DNA of 64,000 nucleotides from Blepharisma stoltei (GCA_914767885.1 CAJZBQ010000002.1:682001-746000), one strand, 5' to 3'; shown: positions 33,957 through 44,133, counted from the first letter of the stretch. The notes: generated from the letters alone by a model not told the origin. Translations and numbers: made by a program.

Positions 33957-35872
33957 ATGGGTTGCATCCAAGCGCCAGCACCAGGCTCTGATTTTACTCT
34001 TCAGCCTGAAATTTCAACACCTCTGAACTCTGCAGAAAATAAAAAATTCAAATGCTCAAAGTTCGGAAAAGTTGCTGATACTTATTCTGTCCAAGAAAGA
34101 ATAGAATCAGGATCATTCAGTACCGTGGTAAGAGCCGTTGATCAAGAAGGCAACGAAAGAGCAATAAGACTTATAAACAAATCAGTGATAGACCCAAACT
34201 CCATCTATAAGTTTAACAACGCGCTAGAGATTCTTATGGAATTGGACCATATGAATATGGTCAAAGTTTTTGAAGTAATTGAAGACGAATTTACTATGCT
34301 TGACTTCCATGAATTTTATTTATTTTTTAATTAAAATAGGACTTTTTTATTAATTAAAAATAAACATTTTAATGAGTAAGGTGTATCAATATAGTCACTG
34401 AGTTTTGCACTGGGAAAGACCTAATTGGAAAAATTGCTGACTGCAGTCCATTTTCCGAAAACCAAGCAGCTGTTATTATGTACCAAGTGTTATCAGCGTT
34501 AATTTCTACCCATGAAGCTGGGATTATTCATTGGGATCTGCACCCTGAAAACCTAGTCTTCCTTGATAGCTCTGATGAAGCGCCTCTAAAAATCACTGAA
34601 TTCGGTGTCTTCCAGTGGCTGAAATCAGTTCCTTCAATAACCGAAAATATTGACGTCACTTTTTATACAGCGCCAGAAGTAATTGAAGGTAAATTTGACA
34701 ATAAATGCGATATTTGGAGCTGTGGAGCTATGCTTTATACAATGCTAAGCGGAGAGCCACCTTTTACAGGCAGCAATAAAGATGAAATCTTTGCAAGCAT
34801 CAAGGAAGCGAATATTAAGCTTAAGGGATCAAGATGGTCAAAAATTTCCCAAGAAGCAAAAGATTTAATAAGAAAAATGCTCGTGCTTGACCCATCTGAA
34901 AGAATTACCGCACAAGAAGCATGGGAGGATACTTGGATTCAAGATAGAGCAAACGGTGTTATTGACGACAACGAAATCAGTTCAAGAGTAGTCAGAAAAC
35001 TCGTTGAATTCAAAGTAAATTTTATATAGGCAAAAAACAAACTTCAACAAGCTACTATGGCATTTATTTCCAGCTATTTATTATAGAAATTTCCCATAGA
35101 TGGCGCGGTTTGCCCTTGATTTGCCCACTGGGGAAATTTTTTGGTTTGACCAGTACCATATGGTTTGGTCAAACCAAAAAGGTTTCCTCATGGGCAAATC
35201 AAGGGGAAGCAGCGCCATCTATGGGAAATTTCTATACCTTCTCAAGACCTAGCCGATCTTAAAAAACAATTCGAGTCTCTCGATGTAAATCATGATGGAA
35301 AATTGAGCCAAGATGAACTCAGAAGGGGCTTTGAAAAATTCCCTAATTTGGCTGGAATTAACATTTCCGAGGTCTTTAAGAACTGCGATTTAGATGCAAA
35401 TGGGTTTGTAAGCTACCAGGAATTCATTGACGCAACGCTAAATTGGCAAAAAGAGTTGACACAAGAGAGACTTGAAGCGACATTTAAAGCTATAGATAAA
35501 GATAACAGTGGAACATTGACAGCTGATGAAGTCAAAGCGTTTATTGGGGATGGAGCTGACGATAGAGAGTGGAAAAGGATTTTGAAAGATGCTGATCTTA
35601 ATGGAGATGGAGTTTTGGACCTTGATGAGTTTAAGGGAGCTATGGTTAGATTATTGCGTTTCCATACTTATGGACTCTTATAATCCCGATATCTCCCAAG
35701 TAGACTAAGTATTGGTTTGCCAGCTTATGTTGGTGAAGCATATCTAAAATTGTTAAATCTCCATTTTCAGACTGATTTGCCAATTTAAGGGTTGGCTTAT
35801 TACCATAAGTGGGGAAAACGAACTCTCGGGGCTTTGGGAGTTCATAAGTGTGGATATACTATAATGTCCTAA
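33957..35872 (+). CDS. Calcium-dependent protein kinase paralogue, predicted pseudokinase, 482 aa
   Basis: N-terminal MGCIQAP fits N-myristoylation (Gly2) and palmitoylation (Cys3). The kinase domain (~residues 45-300) has catalytic motifs changed relative to the next gene: VAIK Lys is Arg (ERAIRLINK), the alpha-C Glu aligns with Ala, HRDLKPEN is HWDLHPEN, and DFG is EFG (ITEFGVF). APE (TAPEVIEG) and DIWSCG remain. Four EF-hands follow with intact ligands (DVNHDGKLSQDE, DLDANGFVSYQE, DKDNSGTLTADE, DLNGDGVLDLDE). The model needs IESs 34297-34385, 35084-35236 and 35654-35863 and an intron at 35015-35029. Without the last IES it would stop at 35683. Likely a calcium-responsive scaffold or regulator. 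Confidence 0.85.
34297..34385. other. Short unique TA-bounded IES (89 bp)
   Basis: TA at 34295-34296 and 34384-34385. Removal joins EDEFT to INIVTEFCTGKDL, matching the paralogue's DSSLNIVTELCEGQEL. AT-rich, no inverted repeats. Confidence 0.85.
35015..35029 (+). other. 15-nt spliceosomal intron
   Basis: GTAAATTTTATATAG; joins LVEFK to AKNKLQQATMAF. The paralogue has no intron here (LVQFRTRNKLQQ). The identical 15-mer is an intron in the MAT1 gene (51451-51465). Confidence 0.9.
35084..35236. mobile_element. Palindromic TA-bounded IES (153 bp), TATAGAAATTTCCC family
   Basis: TA at 35082-35083 and 35235-35236. Ends TATAGAAATTTCCCATAGAT and the inverted copy; internal arms GGGCAAATCAAGG and TTTGGTTTGACC. 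Removal joins ISSYLL to PSQDLADLKKQF. Close relative at 36584-36726. Confidence 0.9.
35654..35863. mobile_element. Candidate TA-bounded TIR IES (210 bp) at the CDPK C-terminus
   Basis: TA at 35652-35653 and 35862-35863. Inverted ends align with equal spacing: TA+8 nt+CCATACTTATGGACTC versus TA+8 nt+CCACACTTATGAACTC. Removal changes the last residues from LLRFHTYGLL to RLMS before TAA at 35872. Confidence 0.6.
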
Positions 35873-35952
35873 GGATAAGACTTATTTAATCAGTTGAAAA
35901 CGGATAGATATCTAAACTTTGTATATTTTATATAGCGAGTAATACAAATATA

Positions 35953-38380
35953 ATGGGTTGCATAAATTCAACACCTCAAAACGCTACGGAGTTTAAGCCA
36001 ACAGATAACCCTGATGTATCAGCAGAAGTTTCTATTACTAGCCCATCTAAAAATCTCCCAAGAGACTCAATTCTTATTAATCGCAAACAGTTCATTTTTT
36101 CGCGTCTCGGACAAATTACTGATTACTATATAATTCATGATGAAATTGGCTCAGGGGCATTTTCTACAGTTAAAAGAGCAACCCATAAAGAAACGAATCT
36201 GCCAAGAGCTATAAAAATAATTTCAAAATCTGGAATTGCTGATGAGGTAAGAGAAAAGCTCAATGCTTAGATTAATAAATTCTTAGGGGTCACTGGAATT
36301 TATTTCAGCTTAGATTCGCAATTAGGTGGCGCTAGACCATATTCAACTAACGCCCTTTTCCCGTCGACATCAAAAAAATGGTGACGTTAGAGAGGCTTAC
36401 CCATTCAGGTCTTGATCCTTGACCAGCGATTAAAAGCTGCCTTACCATCAGCAGAGCTTGACTTATTGCTGAATCGCCTAGAATATCCTTTTTGGCCTGT
36501 CTTAGCACTATTACAGACTAAAGATTACCTCCAAAGATATGCAGAAATGATGCTAAGCCTCAGTTTAGTCTGTATCGGAGAATTATAGAAATTTCCCATA
36601 GATGGCGCAGTTTGCCCTTGGGAAAACTTTTTGGTTCGACCAGTACCATATGGTTTGGTCAAACCAAAAAATTTTGTCAGTGGGCAAATCAAGGGCAAAT
36701 AGCGCTATCTATGGGAAAATTCTATATTACAAATGGGATCCACCGTCTTCTGACTTGGATCAACTCTTAGGACATTAATAACTTAACTCTGCTAGCCGTT
36801 TTAACAATTCTAAAGATCAATGAAGAAGTAGAAATTCTTAAAGAGCTTGACCATCCGAATATTATTAAAATTTATGAAATTATTGAAGATGATAGCTCAC
36901 TGAATATTGTTACTGAGTTATGTGAAGGTCAAGAATTATTTAATAAAATTGTTGAGTGTAAGCCTTTTTCTGAAACACAAGCAGCTATTATTATGTATCA
37001 AATTCTATCTGGGCTGATTATGGCGCATCAGCGTGGCATAGTTCATAGAGACTTGAAGCCTGAAAATCTCTTATTTCTAAACAACAGTAAAGACTCCCCC
37101 TTAAAAATAATTGATTTTGGTTTATCCCAAAAAATCAAAGCTGAAAATAAATCAGTCAATTTTGTAGGAACTGCTTATTATATAGCTCCAGAAGTGTTAG
37201 AAAGCAATTATAATACAAAGTGTGATCTATGAAGCTGTGGAGTTATTTTATATTTAATGCTGTGTGGGCATCCTCCATTCAATGGAACTTCTGAAGAGCA
37301 GATTTTTAAAAAAATATCAAGAGGCGTTTTTCCATTCAAAGGTAATGAATGAGCTGTGGTGTCACGTGAAGCTAACTTCCCCCTTCTGTAAATTAACAAA
37401 ATTGGAAAAATCCTTTTTTTGCGCAAAAACCCACCCTCCGTGAGTGAACAAAAATTTTTTTAATAGAAAAAATTCTATGAAAAAAAATTGATATATATAA
37501 GTGATAATTAATATAAAGTAATCTCGAGCTAATTTATTTAATTTTAAACAAATTGCATTTTAAAACATAAATTTTATAAATTAAATTAATATTTGCTTCC
37601 CAATTTTTGCAAATTAGTTTTTTTAAAATTTCGAAAAAAAAATTTTCTATAAAATTCATATATAAATTTTTTTAAAAAATAAATTAACCCTCCTCTGTGA
37701 GTGAACAAAATTTTTTGTTCACTCACGGAGCGGGGAGTAAGAATTTAATCAAAAAAATGCTAACAAAAGACATATCAAAACGATGCAGTGCTGAAGAAGC
37801 TTTTCAAGACCCATGGGTGCAAGAGAGAGTTCAAGGACTTGTTGCAGATCGGCTGATTGATGAAAATGTTCTGTTAAATCTTGTGCAATTCAGAACCAGA
37901 AATAAGCTTCAACAAGCCACAATGGCATTTATCGCAAGCCATTTTGTATCAAATCAAGAAATTGAAGGCCTGAGAAAAATGTTTGTCACCTTGGATGCTA
38001 ATGGTGATGGAAAGCTAAATTTAGATGAATTAAGGAGAGGCTTTGCTAAATACCCAAATTTATCCAAGATGAATATTCAAGAAATACTTGAAAATTGTGA
38101 TGTGGATAATAATGGATTTATTGACTATAACGAATTTTTAGCAGCAACGCTAAATTGACAGAAAACTTTATCACATGAGAGATTAGAAGCGGCATTTAAA
38201 GCTTTTGATTCGGATCAAAGTGGAAGTATAACAGTTAAAGAAATTAAGTCATTTTTAGGAGATGAGTCAGAGCTGGAGGAAGGAATTTGGGAACAGATTT
38301 TAAAAGAAGCTGACACTAATGGAGATGGGGTTTTAGATCTAGAAGAATTTAAAAATGTGATGCTGAAGAAAATTGATTAA
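35953..38380 (+). CDS. Calcium-dependent protein kinase (CDPK), 501 aa
   Basis: MGCINST N-terminus (myristoyl/palmitoyl). Active-looking kinase: glycine loop GSGAFSTV, RAIKIISK, HRDLKPENLLF, IDFGLSQ, TAYYIAPEVLE and DLWSCGVILY (Trp encoded by TGA). A junction helix region is followed by four EF-hands (DANGDGKLNLDE, DVDNNGFIDYNE, DSDQSGSITVKE, DTNGDGVLDLEE). Calcium binding to the EF-hands should relieve autoinhibition, as in the family. Interrupted by a GC-rich insert (36266-36822) inside the alpha-C region and by a MITE (37376-37740) inside SREAKNLIKKML; both joins give canonical kinase sequence. Tandem paralogue of the preceding gene. Confidence 0.93.
36266..36822 (-). mobile_element. GC-rich SINE-like insert 6 (557 bp) with 11-bp TSD and nested palindrome
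   Basis: AAAGCTCAATG at 36255-36265 and AAAGATCAATG at 36812-36822 (one mismatch). Reverse complement shares GATGTCGAC, GAAAAGGGCGTTAG, TAGCGCCAC and GCTGAAATAA with the insert at 10145. Removal joins DEVREKLN to EEVEILKELDHPNI. A separate palindromic element sits inside at 36584-36726. No TA in the TSD. Confidence 0.85.
36584..36726. mobile_element. Palindromic element (143 bp) nested in a GC-rich insert
   Basis: TATAGAAATTTCCCATAGAT start and inverted end; same family as 35084-35236, differing mainly by loss of part of the internal arm. Confidence 0.85.
37376..37740 (+). mobile_element. CTCCGTGAG-family MITE / IES (365 bp) in the CDPK gene
   Basis: TAA at 37373-37375 and 37738-37740. The left outer motif is decayed (CTTCCCCCTTCTGTAAATTA); the second motif and the right hairpin are intact. 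Excision gives SREAKNLIKKML. Confidence 0.9.
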
Positions 38381-39105
38381 AATTTTATTTAATCATTTAA
38401 ATTAGTTAAATTTCATGGAATTTGTGCTTTTAAATGGGAAATTTTATGGTTTGAAAAGCAGTAGTCGTTTAAGCTGAAAGAATTAGGTTAATAGCTTGTA
38501 GGTATTATATTGTATTAAAAGACACTTGTGGTTAAGTAAAGCATAACTGATATATAGGAAATATATGATATGTGTTTTAAAAATAAACTCTCGGTGGTGT
38601 ATCGTGCACGCCTGTACGAGATAACTCAGGAGGTGGAAGTTCGAGTCTTCCTCGAGAGACTTTTTTCTGGTTATTATCTGTAAAAAATCAAACTTATATA
38701 TATTCATGATTGCTTTACACATAATCCTTAAATAGGAAATCACCAGAAATAGCAAAAATATAAGCATAAAAAATGTTTTTTAAATAAATAGACAAATATA
38801 TTTTAATTTCACTTATTCTCTTATTTTTTCTTTATAATCTCTGACTCAGAGTTAAAATCTTTGCTTTTTTGCAATTTTTAGAATATAGGTCATTTGCAAA
38901 TATTTCAGCAATAATAATTTAATAATCATAGCTATCAGTTATGAAAATAATTCAAGCAAACTTATCAAGTGATTGAATACTAAAGATAATAATGAAATTT
39001 TGAATAGTTTCTCATGAATATTTCATATTAAGAATTATCAGATTCAAATTTTCATATTTTATGCGTTTTAAGTTATTTTCCATATACAATTCTATAATTA
39101 TTTTC
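38381..39105. other. Intergenic region with a tRNA-like locus
   Basis: AT-rich apart from the tRNA-like sequence at 38588-38659. No protein gene seen. Confidence 0.4.
38588..38659 (+). tRNA. tRNA-like sequence of unclear identity (possible degenerate tRNA)
   Basis: Acceptor CTCTCGG pairs with TCGAGAG (one G-T). The T-arm GGAAG-TTCGAGT-CTTCC is canonical, including a B-box-like GTTCGAGTC. A short D-arm GTGT-ATCGT-GCAC is possible. The anticodon arm is abnormal: CCTG/CAGG closes a 12-nt loop, so no anticodon can be assigned. A run of T follows the acceptor, as in Pol III terminators. It may be a pseudo-tRNA or other Pol III RNA. Confidence 0.4.
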
Positions 39106-39428
39106 ATGCAAAAAGAAGAATTCTCCAGAAATGATATAAATCAACTATATAAATATAAAATCTTTTCCCAACACGTCAGCAATCATTCTTCAAATTCAGC
39201 CCAATTCAGTATAATGCCCCAGAATCTCCAAGAAAACTTATCAAATCATCCTCAAGCCCACGAATAAAGAGAAAAGAAGAAGAGCTTAACTCAATCATCG
39301 GTTCCCTTGAAGGCAAGCCTACCAGGTATCATCGGAATCGTAAGGTCACGATTACTAATTCTCGAGGAAAGCCTCAAAAAGTTGGCTTTTTCAATTGGAT
39401 GATAGGAATACTAGGGTGTTCAAACTAG
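39106..39428 (+). CDS. Small basic hypothetical protein, ~102 aa
   Basis: MQKEEFSRNDINQLYKYK continues to SAQF, then in another frame KSPRKLIKSSSSPRIKRKEE to FFNWMIGILGCSN at TAG. The frames join if GTATAATGCCCCAG (39209-39222, 14 nt) is an intron. The C-terminal hydrophobic end with Cys might be lipid-attached. No family recognised. Confidence 0.45.
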
Positions 39429-39440
39429 TGATGATTAAAA

Positions 39441-39815
39441 TTAAACAGTCTTTTTAGTTAAATTACTTTGTAATGTTGGTGAATAAGAATACATAAGCGA
39501 ATGGAAAGGCGAACTTAGTCGACTCTGGCAGCTTCAGGACAGTCTGATACCAATGACTAATTTCTGGTTTGTTGATAAAATATAGGCTTCTTGTAGTGAT
39601 AAATCATGGATTATGGAGTTTATTCCTTCTGGGCCGCTGTATTCTAATATTATGTCTTGAGGTGTTTTTACATCAGAAATGAAATTCATAATTACTCGAA
39701 AAAGCTCGTTGTAATCTCGAGGTCTTTTATTGAGAAATAGTCTTTGGTCTTCATATACCAAATCGACAGGGCCATACAAATGTTCAGGCTGCACACAGGC
39801 AAGATTGCATCCCAT
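39441..39815 (-). CDS. Small MGC-start protein, 124 aa, possible ubiquitin-like/PB1-type fold
   Basis: MGCNLACVQ suggests dual acylation. The middle (LFRVIMNFISDVKTPQDIIL then EYSGPEGINSIIHDLSLQEA) has a PB1/ubiquitin-like feel, but this is a guess. TGA at 39534-39536 reads as Trp; ends TKKTV at TAA. Convergent with the previous gene, 12 bp apart. Confidence 0.55.
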
Positions 39816-40855
39816 ATTGATACTTATAATGGACGTTTAAATTCGCATTTAACCTTCAAAACACGAATGAAGACTTTTCTAGTAAATTTTGAATGCATTT
39901 GTTTATTTTGACAATATAAAAATTAAGTAAAGCGATTATTAAAACTAAATTAAAAAGAACTGACATTGATTATAGATTTATTAGGATAGAAGAATAGAAA
40001 TAAGATTTCAGGAATAATTTAACTCTCTCCTTTTTAAATTGGAACAAAATATGGGTAAAATTTCCATTTTTTGATGCTCCTTTAAATTGGAATAATTTTT
40101 TTTTTCTCAAATTTAAATTTTATAAGGTAAAATACTAATTTTTATAAAATTAATTTGACCTAATTTAATGAAAACAATGAAGTAAAATTTTATTAAAGAG
40201 TTTTTGCCTTAAATAGATTAATTTTTTGAATTAATTGTTCATAAAAATAAATTAAATTAAACTCAAGGCATTGCATTAAATTTATATTATTTTTTAATTT
40301 TTAAAATTTTATAAATTTTGTTTTTATTACGACTCCTTTAAAAAGAACAAATAATCAATTCCTTAATTATTTTTTTAAAAATATTTATATTAAATTCTCT
40401 CTGAAAAAATTATTTCAAAAAAAATAAAAATTAAAATTGAACCAAATGTTTTTTATTTTAATTTATTTTATGAAGAATTAAAAAATTTAATGACAAATGT
40501 TGAATAATATTCTGCTTGCACCTATTCTATTAAATTTGGACAAAACTAATCCGATAATAATTAGTCTTTTCACTTATAAAATTTTCCGATTTAAAACGTT
40601 AATTTAAATGTTAAAGTGCTCAAAAAATGGAAATTTACTTGTACTTTGATCCAATTTAAAGGGGAAGTTAATATAAATTTGTTTTAAAAAATTAGCCCCC
40701 TCTCTTAAATTGAAGCAGGATGATTTGTTCCAATTTTAAGAGGGAGAGTAAGAAAAAATCAAATATAAAGCTAAAAATTATATGTAATTCTTTATAACAA
40801 AGCTTATCCTCTTAAAAATTATCTCTAAATATCATGGCATAAATCCCATAATTTA
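39816..40855. other. Intergenic region with a decayed element
   Basis: Contains the degenerate TTTAAATTGGAAC-family copy (40023-40751); the remainder is AT-rich without a gene. Confidence 0.5.
40023..40751 (+). mobile_element. Degenerate TTTAAATTGGAAC-family element (729 bp), TAA-flanked
   Basis: TAA at 40020-40022 and 40749-40751. Motif copies at the left (TTTTTAAATTGGAACAAAA, TCCTTTAAATTGGAA) and a right hairpin with diverged arms (CCTCTCTTAAATTG / CAATTTTAAGAGGGAGAG). An extra motif lies near 40655. Intergenic. Confidence 0.7.
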
Positions 40856-41629
40856 ATGGAATCCACACAGTACGACGAAAATATCACCTATGATCTCGGC
40901 AACTTAGCAGCATACGATATTTCATCACTTGATTATTCATCACTTTATGATGTGACCAGCAAAAATTCATCGAGGCTCCTAGCAAAGCTTTTCTCATTAG
41001 AAAAAGAAGAAGATGAGCTCTCAGTCCTCATCAAACTTCCACAACCTTTGATGGTTTTACCCAGGGAAAAAGACCCTCCCAAGCCAAAACCATTGAATAA
41101 ATGGGAAAAATTTAGACTCAGCAAAGGGCTGGGAAGAAGGCTTAAGAGATCAAGAATGGTCTATGAGCCATCTGTTGATGACTATTTGCCACGATGGGGA
41201 CCTTATTCAGTTAAAAGACTTCATGACAAGCAGACTGCTATCATTGAAGAAAACGAGGAAGGAAATGCAAGAGAAAAACGAGGCGAAGAAAAATCATTAA
41301 AAAAGCTATACTATATTATGATAAATTATAGCTAGAATTATGTTTTGAATAATGATGCAAAATGCCTATCAAAAATTAATTCAGCATAGCTCAGCATAAA
41401 ACAAAAAGAAAATGAACTGAAAAATAAATTAAGCAATGCTATGGAAGGCAAGAAAGGGAAAAAAGATATTGATGCAGCATTAGATGTTGCGAAATCTTCG
41501 ACTGTTAAGCATGAAAAACAAGCTAAGAAGAGAACGATCCCAAGAAAAGACAAAAATACAAGAGAAGAAAAACAAAATAATTTGGCACTTTTGGATCAAG
41601 TTATAAAGAAAGCTAAAATTTCCACATAA
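40856..41629 (+). CDS. RRS1: Ribosome biogenesis regulator RRS1, 227 aa
   Basis: Nucleolar factor that, with Rpf2, brings the 5S RNP into pre-60S particles. Diagnostic: LPREKDPPKPKPLNKWEKF followed by GRRLKRSRMVY, YLPRWGPYSVKR and an N-terminal DLGNLAAYDIS; the basic tail ends KKAKIST. A 90-bp IES (41309-41398) splits EEKSLKKL from KQKENELKNKL; removal restores frame. No intron. Confidence 0.93.
41309..41398. other. Short unique TA-bounded IES (90 bp) in RRS1
   Basis: TA at 41307-41308 and 41397-41398. Removes three in-frame stops and joins KSLKKL to KQKENELKNK. Neighbouring TA pairs (for example the TA at 41387) are alternatives. Confidence 0.75.
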
Positions 41630-41671
41630 AACTTTTGATTTACTTATTGAAAATAGATATTAGATAATAAA

Positions 41672-42653
41672 ATGGAGGATAGAGCATCAACAGTAATTAT
41701 TTTTCTTAGTCTTCTCATTTTGGCATATAATTGGAATATCAAGTTTGATTTCTCTATATTGAACTGGATTTTATATGGCTCTTTAATAGGCTTGTATTTA
41801 TTTTGGAGTTTAGGCTTATTTTTAAGACGAAAAGACACTAAACTTGACATCCTCACCAATCATGGAGCAGTTTCTCAAGGAATTTTTAGTATGTTTTCCT
41901 TTCAAAACAATAAATTTTACTGCATTGCCGGACTAATCATTGGCGGCTATTCTGGATATAATTTATCAATAGTTTACACAGCATACTCCAAAATGAAATT
42001 TTCAATTACCATATCCTTCTTGATTAATTCTATTGCATCTATAGTAACAACACTTATAATAACTGGCTTTGAGAACTCAAAAACCTTAACTCCCTCCTCC
42101 ATGAGCCAGCCAAAATTGTGGATAAATAATATTTTGATATATAAATGATAACTAGTATAATGAAATCTCTAGCTAATTCTTTTGAATTTTAAACAGCTTG
42201 TATTATAAAGCATAATTTTGCAAATTCAATAAATTTTCGCTTTCCATTTTTTGAAAAGAAATATATATAATTTTTTTTAAAAATAAATCCTCTCCATGAG
42301 CGAAAAATTTGTTTGGTCACTCATGGAGGGGATTAAGAAATTTCTTGCCTTTTTTTTACCCTGACACAAATCCATGGACTGTTAGCAGCTTTTTGAGATC
42401 TTTATATACATGCATGGTTATTGGGGAGTATGTTGGACTTATGGCCATGCTATATTTGGGATTCTTTGAAATTATGTACTTTGTTTCATATGAAATTGCA
42501 TCATATATAGGATGGTGATGGATTCTTGGAGGAGTTGGAGTCTGCTGCTGTATGAATGCCATCGCCAGTTACCAACAAGCAATGCTTAGAAGGAGAAGAA
42601 AGCTGGAAAAGCAAGAAGAAATTGAACTTAATAACTTCACAACAGTAGTTTAA
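41672..42653 (+). CDS. Multi-pass membrane protein, 244 aa
   Basis: Hydrophobic helices at VIIFLSLLILAYNW, WILYGSLIGLYLFWSLGLFL, FYCIAGLIIGGYSG, ITISFLINSIASIVTTLII, then MVIGEYVGLMAMLYLGFFEI and GWWWILGGVGVCCC (one Trp from TGA), and a basic then acidic cytosolic tail. The frame is restored by removing the 247-bp MITE copy (42090-42336), joining NSKTL to RNFLPFFYPD. No family recognised. Confidence 0.75.
42090..42336 (+). mobile_element. Decayed CTCCGTGAG-family MITE / IES (247 bp)
   Basis: TAA at 42087-42089 and 42334-42336. The left end is reduced (CTCCCTCCTCCATGAG). The right hairpin is CCTCTCCATGAGCGAAAAA with inverted TCACTCATGGAGGGGA. Core shortened but alignable. Excision keeps the gene in frame. 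Confidence 0.8.
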
Positions 42654-42679
42654 CCTATTTTATCTAGCCTAAATTAGCT

Positions 42680-44133
42680 TTAAAATAATGACGCTATCAA
42701 AGCTGTCACTATTAAAATCTCAGCTGAGCTGTCTTCATATGCCTTTTTCGCTTCATAAAATTCGGTTAGAAAAGTCTTCAAAACGCAAGATTCAGCACCT
42801 TGAATGTTCGCGAAATACTCATAGTAGGCATTATAATAAACTAACTTATTATAATTGTCACTGTCCCAAAAGTCCTTTATACACACTGCGCTATTTCTTC
42901 TTATTGTATTACATTTTTTGCTTTCTTCAGAATTTAGCCACTTTTTTAATTGAGTGAAATATTGAATAACTGGGGTATCTCCATAGAAAAGCGGACAATA
43001 TAAGCTTCCAGCTTGGTTGTAAGCGCAAGCGCAAGGTTCTTCAGCAAATGCATTAGCACTGAAATATTCATCTGGGGTTGATTGGCAGAATTGACCTTCA
43101 AGATCACAAGTGTTTGGAAGAGAATTTGGCTGAGCTGAAGTTAAATTTTTACTGCATTGATAGTGCCCTGTTCCTTCTTTAGCAAAACAATATCCGGAAG
43201 AACATAAGAAATTCTGGCTATTGCTGCAGGTACTTACATAAGCATGTTCAGCGAATGAGCCAAAACTAAAGCAAAGGTTTTTTGTTACTACGTTAGTGAC
43301 ATTGCACCAAGCATTGTTTACGCAGTCATAGTCTTCGGCACAGTCGTAGCCATTTGTTTCAATCTGCTTTTGGCAAGTTCCTTTGGTTGTTGAGTTATAT
43401 CCTAACTCCTCTCCCTCATTAGAGAACAAAACCATTAGAAAAATCACTATTTTTTGCCAAAAACCCGAACAAAAATTTTTTATTTAAAAAAATTTTGATA
43501 TATAAGTAATAATTATTATAATGAAATCTATAGCTAATTCTGTTTAATTTTAAACATATTGAGTTTTAAAATATAAATTTCACAAATTAAATTAATATTT
43601 GCTTTCCCAATTTTTGCAAATTAGGATTTTTTTAAATTTCGAAAAAAAATTAAATCCCCTCCATGAACGAACAAGATTTTTTTGTTCGCTCACGGAGGGG
43701 GGAGTAAGCAGTAATAGCCAGGTAAACAATAGTTATGATCTATGCATTCTTCTTGATCTCCACTTCCTAAGCATCTGCTATCCTTGCAGCCGCTTGAATA
43801 AGTCGGGTTGCACATATCACTATTGTCGCATTTTTCGCCTGGCCATTTGTAGCCAGTCACAACATTTGATTGGCATGTGTAAGTTGTCGTGTCTCCAGAA
43901 GTTGCGCCAATTGCGCATGCCTCCTTTTCTGAGCAAGTAGGGGATGCATACACATTATAGCGGCCATCACTGCTTAGTTCTTTCAAACCACATTGGCCTT
44001 TACTAAACGATTGACCAGAAGTTTTGCAGTAATAACGATAGCAGGTATTTGTATCAGCCTTTATTGAGGAAAATTCTGTATCCGCTTGAGCAGTGTAAAG
44101 AAAGAAAATGACGGCGATCAAACAAATTTTCAT
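42680..44133 (-). CDS. Secreted cysteine-rich protein, 383 aa
   Basis: Signal peptide MKICLIAVIFFLYTAQA (start ATG at 44133). Many Cys in spaced patterns (NGYDCAEDYDCVNNAWC, CSSGYCFAKEG, GQFCQSTPDEYF) resemble the Dickkopf/EGF-like Cys-rich repeats common in ciliate surface proteins. The C-terminus is hydrophobic (EILIVTALIASLF), suggesting GPI or membrane anchoring. A MITE (43406-43707) is removed between GYYC and LGYNSTTKGTC. Converges with the membrane-protein gene. Confidence 0.85.
43406..43707 (+). mobile_element. CTCCGTGAG-family MITE / IES (302 bp) in the Cys-rich gene
   Basis: TAA at 43403-43405 and 43705-43707. The left motifs are decayed and the second left motif lacks CTCCGTGAGTG; the right hairpin (CCTCCATGAACGAAC / GTTCGCTCACGGAGGGGGGAG) is present. 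Confidence 0.85.

Noticed and set aside
39061-39105. Upstream ATG at 39061 as start of the small basic protein
   Set aside because: Would add a hydrophobic AT-rich stretch (FKLFSIYNSIIIF); the ATG at 39106 gives a polar start typical of neighbours, though 39061 cannot be excluded.
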